DNA from: Parus major
Lineage: Eukaryota; Chordata; Aves; Passeriformes; Paridae
Assembly (NCBI RefSeq): GCF_001522545.3
Contig: NC_031778.1
Span: forward strand, 24,157,797 to 24,221,796
DNA: 64,000 nt
Reading direction: 5' to 3'
The position numbers were made by a program, and so were the translations under genes. The notes under the pieces were generated by a model. The model made no database searches, had not been told where the DNA came from, and saw only the letters and a list, made by a program, of their open reading frames with translations. Every line of letters begins with the position of its first letter. Within the stretch, counting starts at the first letter, position 1. Below are positions 60,901 through 64,000 of this stretch, in pieces.

Positions 60901-63716
60901 GATTATCAGTGGGCAGCAGCTCCCCAAGCCTCCTGACTCAATGCTGGGGGACAGAGGAGAGGTGAGATGCTCCAACCCCAGCAGATGCTTCCAGGGGAGC
61001 TCCTGCAGTGACATGGCAGCATATCAAACCTTCTCTTTATTCAAATGCACCAGTAAATTTCAGATACTGTCACGCTTTTGGTCATTAACTACACATCCCC
61101 CAACCTGTATCCTACTCATCTTGTTTAAGAGCTGATTTATTTTGTATTTTAAAGGGTGACTTTTATAAAAATTAGTCACAGCTGTCCCTAGTTCTCAATG
61201 CAAACCATGCATCACCATGGACTTCACAGAACCAATTCCCATGATAGTGTTGCTTGAAAATTCATGTCAGTCAAAGGGGATTGAATTCTCATATGAATTT
61301 AAATCAACTCTCTCCATTAATTTTTTTAAAATTCACCTTCATTTGCATGGCTGGCTTGCTTTTAAAATGTTGTGTTTTTAAATAACAGATAATAGATCCC
61401 TTTGTTGAGGTGGAGATTATTGGGTTACCTGTTGACTGCTGTAAAGATCAGACCAGGGTGGTGGATGACAATGGTAAGATCATCTAAGTGATTTTTTCTT
61501 CTCAGAGTAAAATATGTAATAATAACAATAATATTAGTAAATAATATAAATACTATTATTAATAATTAATATTAATTTATTATAGCAATAATTAATAATT
61601 AATTGCTTTTATTTTGAAAGCAATCCTAGAGGCAGATATGTCACATTTAATGAATGACATGATGGAATGGTCATTGCTGCTGCTGCTTGTGTCCTGTGTC
61701 TCTTGGGAACTGAGGCAAGCACTCGCTGTGGACTTGTTTCCCCAAGTGTGTCCTGTTTGTCCTGCAGGGTTCAATCCTGTGTGGGAGGAGACCCTGACCT
61801 TCACCATCCACATGCCCGAAATTGCCCTGGTGCGGTTCCTTGTCTGGGACCACGATCCCATCGGGAGAGACTTTGTGGGGCAGAGAACTGTGGCCTTCAG
61901 CAGCCTCGTGCCAGGTGAGTCCCCCTGTTCTCCTGGGCATGGGAACCCACCCTCAAACCCAAGGAGAACGTTACCAGCAGGAGAAGATAGATTTTATAAA
62001 TGTTTATCTCTGTGACTTCATGGGAAGCTTGGACAGCTCTTCTGTTCCCTTAGGGTGCTTTATGAACCGTTCCTCAAAGGAGTTTGGTTATCTGTGCTTT
62101 TGGAAATAACTGCTGGTGTGTTTTTTATAACTTGGATGCAATTTGTACTGGGGCTGGGAAAACCTGTGAGGACACCAGAGAAGTTTACTAAAGGCACCAG
62201 GTGGCTTCCTGTGTATACATCACTCTTACAGACAGTCATTGCTAGCTGGGCATAAAATGCAAACTGCTGGTTCTTGGTGGTGCTTTGTGTGGAAATGTTT
62301 CTATTTCTGTTCCCCCAGGCTATCGCCACGTGTATTTAGAAGGACTGACAGAAGCTTCCATATTTGTTCATATAATCATTAATGAGACCTATGGAAAGGT
62401 AGGTACAACTGGAAATTTACATCTTCATTCTGATAAGAATGGATTTAAATGCACCCCAGAACCTCCCAGGATTTGTGCTGGAGTGCCCAGAGGGCTCAGA
62501 GCATGTGGGGGTTTCCTAGCAGCAAGGAAACTCCACCATAGCATGACTCCACTCTTGCTGTGCACATACTTGCAGATGTTCTTACTGTTAGCACCCAACA
62601 ATTATCTTGTCTAGATACAGGAGGTACATTTCTTCAGTGTGCTACACTGATCTTATTTTGGAAGTACATCTTGAGAACTGTAGCTGCACCAGAACATGAT
62701 ATTTGACAAGCTATTTTTAGCAGCTAATTTAATTAATTTAAATTAACCTAATTTAATTTAAGGTTTTAGTGCATAGGTTTTGCTGTTCTGCAAGTTTGCT
62801 AATTTTAGAATGTTTTTAAAGTGAAAGTGAAAGCACAGTGCTTTTTTTTGTGGGTTTTTTTTGTGTTTTCAGCTGAAAACACAAAAAGCTGCCTTCCTTA
62901 GCTGTTTCCATCTGGAGATAAGCAGCACAAGGAATTAAGGCCATGTTCAGCAGGATGCTAAAGTCAAATAGCACCTTTGCAGTCATTTAAGAAATGAAGA
63001 TAAACATAAAAACCTGACCTTTGTGAGGTTTGAGGTTGTAGAGGACACTCAGCCCTCAGTCTTGGTGCCTTCTGAGAGGATGCAGAAAATGTCATGACAA
63101 ACATGAACCCAAAGTTGTGCAGCACCCACAGAGTGAGAACAGGGAACAGAGAGAGAACAGCAGAGAGAAGGGCCCAGGGCTGAGGTTTGTTCTTGTCCAG
63201 ATCCTCTCCCAGTTCCATTTCCTTTCTCCTCCCTGATGCCATCAGACCACGGGATGAGATCACATGTACTGGTATGTGCACATCTGGGCATATCTGTGAG
63301 ATCACATCCCTTGGGGATGCTTTCCAGGGACCTGTTTGGCTGCTGCCCTTGTAAGAACAAGTAACTCCAGAGGGGAGGCAAGAGGAGCAGGAGGGGCACC
63401 CACAGGGATTGGATCTCTGTCCCTGGGTCTGTTCACCTGATGCTGCTCTGAGTGACTGATGGGCTGCACTGCTGTTCCTCATAGGCTGAGTGTCCGTGAG
63501 TGAGGAGACCTGCTCAGTTCCTAAACTAAAAAATAGTTTTAAATGGCTTGCTGTAGAGTGTTTCTATTTACAGCTGATGTACTGTTACCTTATTTGCTTG
63601 TGTGAAGGTCTTGAAAACATTAGCCAAATGGATTTGCATTTCTTTTTGCCTTTCAGTGGAGCCCTTTAATCCTCAATCCCAGTTACACAATAATGCACTT
63701 TCTAGGAGCCACAAAG
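31888..63716 (+). CDS. PLCH1: PLCH1, phospholipase C eta-1 (5' 21 coding exons; C-terminal exons beyond window)
   Basis: PLC eta-1 hydrolyses PtdIns(4,5)P2 to inositol trisphosphate and diacylglycerol at the plasma membrane, is very sensitive to Ca2+ and is mainly neuronal. Exons: 31888-31930, 42487-42633, 42973-43216, 44449-44578, 46118-46288, 48154-48247, 49730-49933, 51290-51410, 52306-52477, 53970-54077, 54649-54810, 55888-55959, 58822-58910, 59360-59457, 59950-60129, 60219-60326, 60837-60961, 61389-61473, 61768-61914, 62319-62398, 63657-63716. They total 2640 bases, exactly 880 codons, with all phases matching. Domains: PH (about 15-125), EF-hands (loops 155-166 and 191-202), X (about 300-442), acidic linker, Y (about 600-715), C2 (about 722-850). 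His314, Glu344, Asp346, His359 and Glu393 match the PLC delta-1 active site at a constant offset of three. PLCH1 rather than PLCH2 is shown by the first exon, [16 protein letters not shown] and synteny. Confidence 0.97.
33420..33670. repeat. GTGTCC-rich minisatellite, ~18/39-base units
   Basis: Tandem copies of cagggtgtcctgcagtgtcc alternating with gggtgtccctgctgtccc, giving a higher-order unit of about 39 bases. Confidence 0.93.
35171..35207. repeat. Short 9-base tandem repeat (ctgttccag)
   Basis: About four perfect copies of ctgttccag. Confidence 0.9.
37735..37915 (-). repeat. CR1-like LINE fragment
   Basis: Pattern ggaaaggacctttcagctca, ggggtccaaccatcagccca and gggcagctgggccagggcct is typical of an older CR1 3' region in reverse orientation. 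Confidence 0.65.
38936..39145. repeat. 18-base G-rich minisatellite in PLCH1 intron 1
   Basis: About eleven copies of an 18-base unit, ggggcttggggacatccc, with variants (ggggctcagggacatcct, agggatcagggacatcc). The + strand carries repeated G runs with short loops. Confidence 0.95.
39518..39605 (-). repeat. CR1 LINE fragment
   Basis: Contains atcatagaatcatggaatgg, tttgggttggaaaggacctt and cccctgccacggacagggac, the reverse complement of the CR1 3' terminus. It ends abruptly at ccttcatt. Confidence 0.93.
40600..40660. repeat. Two-copy ~31-base tandem duplication
   Basis: ttatattgaataactggttt and ttatattgaataaatggttt lie about 31 bases apart, with similar flanking pyrimidine-rich sequence. Confidence 0.75.
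42487..42633 (+). CDS. PLCH1: PLCH1 exon 2 (PH domain start)
   Basis: Residues 15-64. Reads [20 protein letters not shown], then [20 protein letters not shown], matching the PLC eta PH domain. First two bases TT complete Val with the first exon; it ends with one base A before gtaaac at 42634. An internal ATG (42498) could start a shorter isoform. Confidence 0.97.
42973..43216 (+). CDS. PLCH1: PLCH1 exon 3 (PH domain)
   Basis: Residues 64-145. Encodes [33 protein letters not shown] and [20 protein letters not shown], then LAKRQRTHD. It ends after two bases (CA) at a weak donor, gtatcc. Nearly identical to human PLC eta-1. Confidence 0.96.
44449..44578 (+). CDS. PLCH1: PLCH1 exon 4 (EF-hand 1)
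   Basis: Residues 145-188. Contains a complete EF-hand loop, [12 protein letters not shown] (155-166), with the canonical acidic ligands, then [20 protein letters not shown]. With the nearest AG acceptor the junction codon is CAC (His145), where human has Gln. Donor gtccgt is weak. Confidence 0.95.
46118..46288 (+). CDS. PLCH1: PLCH1 exon 5 (EF-hand 2)
   Basis: 57 codons, phase 0 at both ends (residues 189-245). Contains the loop [12 protein letters not shown] (191-202), then [20 protein letters not shown] and [19 protein letters not shown]. Acceptor gttacctcttag, donor gtatgg. Confidence 0.97.
48154..48247 (+). CDS. PLCH1: PLCH1 exon 6 (EF-hand region end)
   Basis: Residues 246-277. Encodes [20 protein letters not shown] and [11 protein letters not shown] plus one base of Gly. 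Acceptor gtttctgtgcag, donor gtaaaa. Confidence 0.97.
49365..49675. repeat. ~55-base minisatellite just upstream of PLCH1 exon 7
   Basis: Five to six copies of a unit containing ctcctgagccagtgtggcct, ctgctgtgccccagctctgt and gcccactgtccagtg, with partial and deleted copies. It ends about 55 bases before the exon 7 acceptor. Confidence 0.94.
49730..49933 (+). CDS. PLCH1: PLCH1 exon 7 (start of catalytic X domain)
   Basis: Residues 277-345. Contains [20 protein letters not shown] with the catalytic His314 in SSHNTYL, and AGCRCVE ending in catalytic Glu344. The exon is much more GC-rich than its neighbours and carries several changes from human (for example [20 protein letters not shown]). Donor gtgggc. 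Confidence 0.97.
49936..50222. repeat. G-rich 9/12-base repeat starting at the exon 7 donor
   Basis: Begins within a few bases of the exon 7 splice donor. Units ggggctgcatt, ggggctgcatgg, ggggtgtatgg and gagctgcacg are repeated over 280 bases. Runs of four G separated by six or seven bases satisfy the usual G-quadruplex pattern on the transcript strand. Confidence 0.95.
50342..50405 (-). repeat. Short CR1 LINE fragment
   Basis: agaatcacagaatggctgga, aaagatcatccagttccagc and cccctgccgtggg form a short reverse-oriented CR1 3' end. Confidence 0.85.
51290..51410 (+). CDS. PLCH1: PLCH1 exon 8 (catalytic X domain)
   Basis: Residues 345-385. Encodes [20 protein letters not shown], with catalytic Asp346 and His359, then [20 protein letters not shown]. 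Acceptor ggtcttaacag, donor gtaagt. Confidence 0.98.
51883..51938. repeat. (AT)n(AC)n dinucleotide microsatellite
   Basis: About 19 AT/TA units followed by about 8 AC units in PLCH1 intron 8. It is likely to be length-polymorphic. Confidence 0.97.
52306..52477 (+). CDS. PLCH1: PLCH1 exon 9 (end of catalytic X domain)
   Basis: Residues 385-442. Begins [20 protein letters not shown] with catalytic Glu393, then [15 protein letters not shown] and LKGKILVK. Acceptor ttgcttccag, donor gtaact. Confidence 0.98.
53970..54077 (+). CDS. PLCH1: PLCH1 exon 10 (acidic X-Y linker)
   Basis: Residues 443-478. Encodes [20 protein letters not shown] and [16 protein letters not shown]. The acidic cluster is the autoinhibitory part of the linker in the family. 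The last residues (LKPCF) differ from human (FKLHY). Acceptor cctcattttag, donor gtatgt. Confidence 0.96.
54649..54810 (+). CDS. PLCH1: PLCH1 exon 11 (X-Y linker)
   Basis: Residues 479-532. Encodes [40 protein letters not shown] and [14 protein letters not shown]. Acceptor gtgtctttcag, donor gtaggt. Confidence 0.97.
55888..55959 (+). CDS. PLCH1: PLCH1 exon 12 (X-Y linker)
   Basis: 24 codons, phase 0 at both ends (residues 533-556): [20 protein letters not shown] and GKQK. Close to the human [18 protein letters not shown] segment. Confidence 0.95.
58220..58637. repeat. ~31-base minisatellite in PLCH1 intron 12
   Basis: About a dozen copies of gcacacagaaataacgccct followed by gaggcctgg, some expanded by ctggactggca. 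A single N at 58399 marks an unresolved base within the array. It ends about 185 bases before exon 13. Confidence 0.95.
58822..58910 (+). CDS. PLCH1: PLCH1 exon 13 (X-Y linker)
   Basis: Residues 557-586. Encodes [20 protein letters not shown] and HPPGKEQPH plus two bases of Arg. The human counterpart is KTTKSRSKSYSTDDEEDTQQ, so several Ser/Arg/Thr are Ala here. Codon GC is high. Acceptor gttctttccccacag, donor gtgagc. Confidence 0.93.
59360..59457 (+). CDS. PLCH1: PLCH1 exon 14 (start of Y domain)
   Basis: Residues 586-619. Encodes [20 protein letters not shown] and [12 protein letters not shown] plus one base of Gly. The [12 protein letters not shown] segment is characteristic of PLC eta-1 rather than eta-2. 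An AG three bases upstream gives a possible one-codon alternative acceptor. Confidence 0.95.
59950..60129 (+). CDS. PLCH1: PLCH1 exon 15 (catalytic Y domain)
   Basis: Residues 619-679. Encodes [40 protein letters not shown] and [18 protein letters not shown]. Donor gtagga, with one base carried to exon 16. Confidence 0.97.
60219..60326 (+). CDS. PLCH1: PLCH1 exon 16 (end of Y domain)
   Basis: Residues 679-715. Encodes [20 protein letters not shown] and [16 protein letters not shown]. Acceptor cttctctctttcag, donor gtaagc. Confidence 0.97.
60837..60961 (+). CDS. PLCH1: PLCH1 exon 17 (start of C2 domain)
   Basis: Residues 715-756. Encodes [20 protein letters not shown], then [20 protein letters not shown] and GE. 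The first C2 strand is [15 protein letters not shown]. Acceptor ccatctttcag, donor gtgaga. Confidence 0.97.
61389..61473 (+). CDS. PLCH1: PLCH1 exon 18 (C2 domain)
   Basis: Residues 757-785. Encodes [20 protein letters not shown] and QTRVVDDN plus one base of Gly. Includes the DPF aspartate of a C2 calcium-binding loop. Acceptor aataacag, donor gtaaga. Confidence 0.97.
61505..61610. repeat. AT-rich simple sequence (TAA/TAAT)n
   Basis: About 100 bases made of taa, aata and attaat units, in intron 18 just after exon 18. Confidence 0.85.
61768..61914 (+). CDS. PLCH1: PLCH1 exon 19 (C2 domain)
   Basis: Residues 785-834. Encodes [20 protein letters not shown] and [20 protein letters not shown], then TVAFSSLVP. 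The WDHD aspartates fit a C2 calcium loop. Acceptor gtttgtcctgcag, donor gtgagt. Confidence 0.98.
62319..62398 (+). CDS. PLCH1: PLCH1 exon 20 (C2 domain end)
   Basis: Residues 834-860. Encodes [20 protein letters not shown] and NETYGK. Acceptor ctgttcccccag, donor gtaggt. Confidence 0.97.
63657..63716 (+). CDS. PLCH1: PLCH1 exon 21
   Basis: Twenty codons, phase 0 at both ends (residues 861-880), from [11 protein letters not shown] to FLGATK, one residue different from human. Acceptor tttgcctttcag, donor gtagag. The remaining exons, including the long variable C-terminal exon of the family, lie beyond the window. Confidence 0.96.
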
Positions 63717-64000
63717 GTAGAGCTCATGAGCATGCACTTTGCATTTGCTGGGCACAGACTTTCCAGTGATTCCCAAATCGCATGATCTGCAACTGCCAAA
63801 CTGGAACCATTTTCCATGCAGGCTCTGAAACATCTGAATATTGCTTTGATGAAGCCCATGCATAGAAAACTCCACGTTAATGTGCAGCCTGTCACTGCTG
63901 AGCACTTCCTAGAGCCTTGTCAGCTCCCATTAGGAGACTGAGCAAAGCTCTCTGGTAACTGTGGCAGGCTGCCATGCTAATGAGGAGAAGGGCAGGCATG

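Noticed and set aside
1..64000. CRISPR array, prophage or operon-like system
   Set aside because: The tandem arrays have no spacers between repeats, the genes are spliced vertebrate genes, and CR1 elements place the DNA in a bird; no bacterial or viral system is present.

Overview
This is a window of vertebrate nuclear DNA, almost certainly from a bird. Genes are split by GT-AG introns. Several 3'-end fragments of the avian CR1 LINE are scattered through it. GC-rich promoter islands and minisatellites are frequent, and three runs of N sit in or beside the most GC-rich stretches, as expected of a draft bird assembly. All three recognisable genes lie on the + strand in the order SLC33A1 - C3orf33 - PLCH1, the conserved order of human 3q25.

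Layout. 1-1595 is the end of an SLC33A1 intron, which also holds an unexplained coding-like segment on the - strand (60-488). 1596-1763 is the last SLC33A1 coding exon, followed by a long AT-rich 3' UTR. C3orf33 runs from a first exon cut by a gap (4534) through five exons to a stop at 10039 and a poly(A) signal at 10909. A CpG island at about 12.77-13.76 kb has no assigned coding gene and may be a distal PLCH1 or lncRNA promoter. At 23.5 kb there is an exon-like segment whose splice phase fits PLCH1 exon 2, so it is a candidate alternative first exon. The main PLCH1 first coding exon (31888-31930, 14 codons) lies just downstream of a second CpG island packed with 21- and 26-base minisatellites. 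It is followed by a 10.5-kb intron and 20 further exons from 42487 to 63716. The last, long PLCH1 exon(s) lie beyond the window.

The 21 PLCH1 exons in the window join without a frame break into exactly 880 codons. They cover the PH domain, EF-hands, catalytic X and Y halves with the acidic linker between them, and the C2 domain of phospholipase C eta-1. All five catalytic-site residues expected from PLC delta-1 are present. The three genes have unrelated jobs (acetyl-CoA transport into the ER/Golgi, a poorly characterised small membrane protein, and calcium-sensitive phosphoinositide hydrolysis). Their adjacency is conserved synteny, not an operon.

I found no RNA genes, CRISPR arrays, prophage or bacterial features. 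The most interesting items are the PLCH1 upstream ORF that overlaps the start codon as TAATG, the alternative first exon, the repeat-filled PLCH1 promoter, the antisense coding-like segment in SLC33A1, and the G-rich repeat that starts immediately after the exon 7 splice donor.
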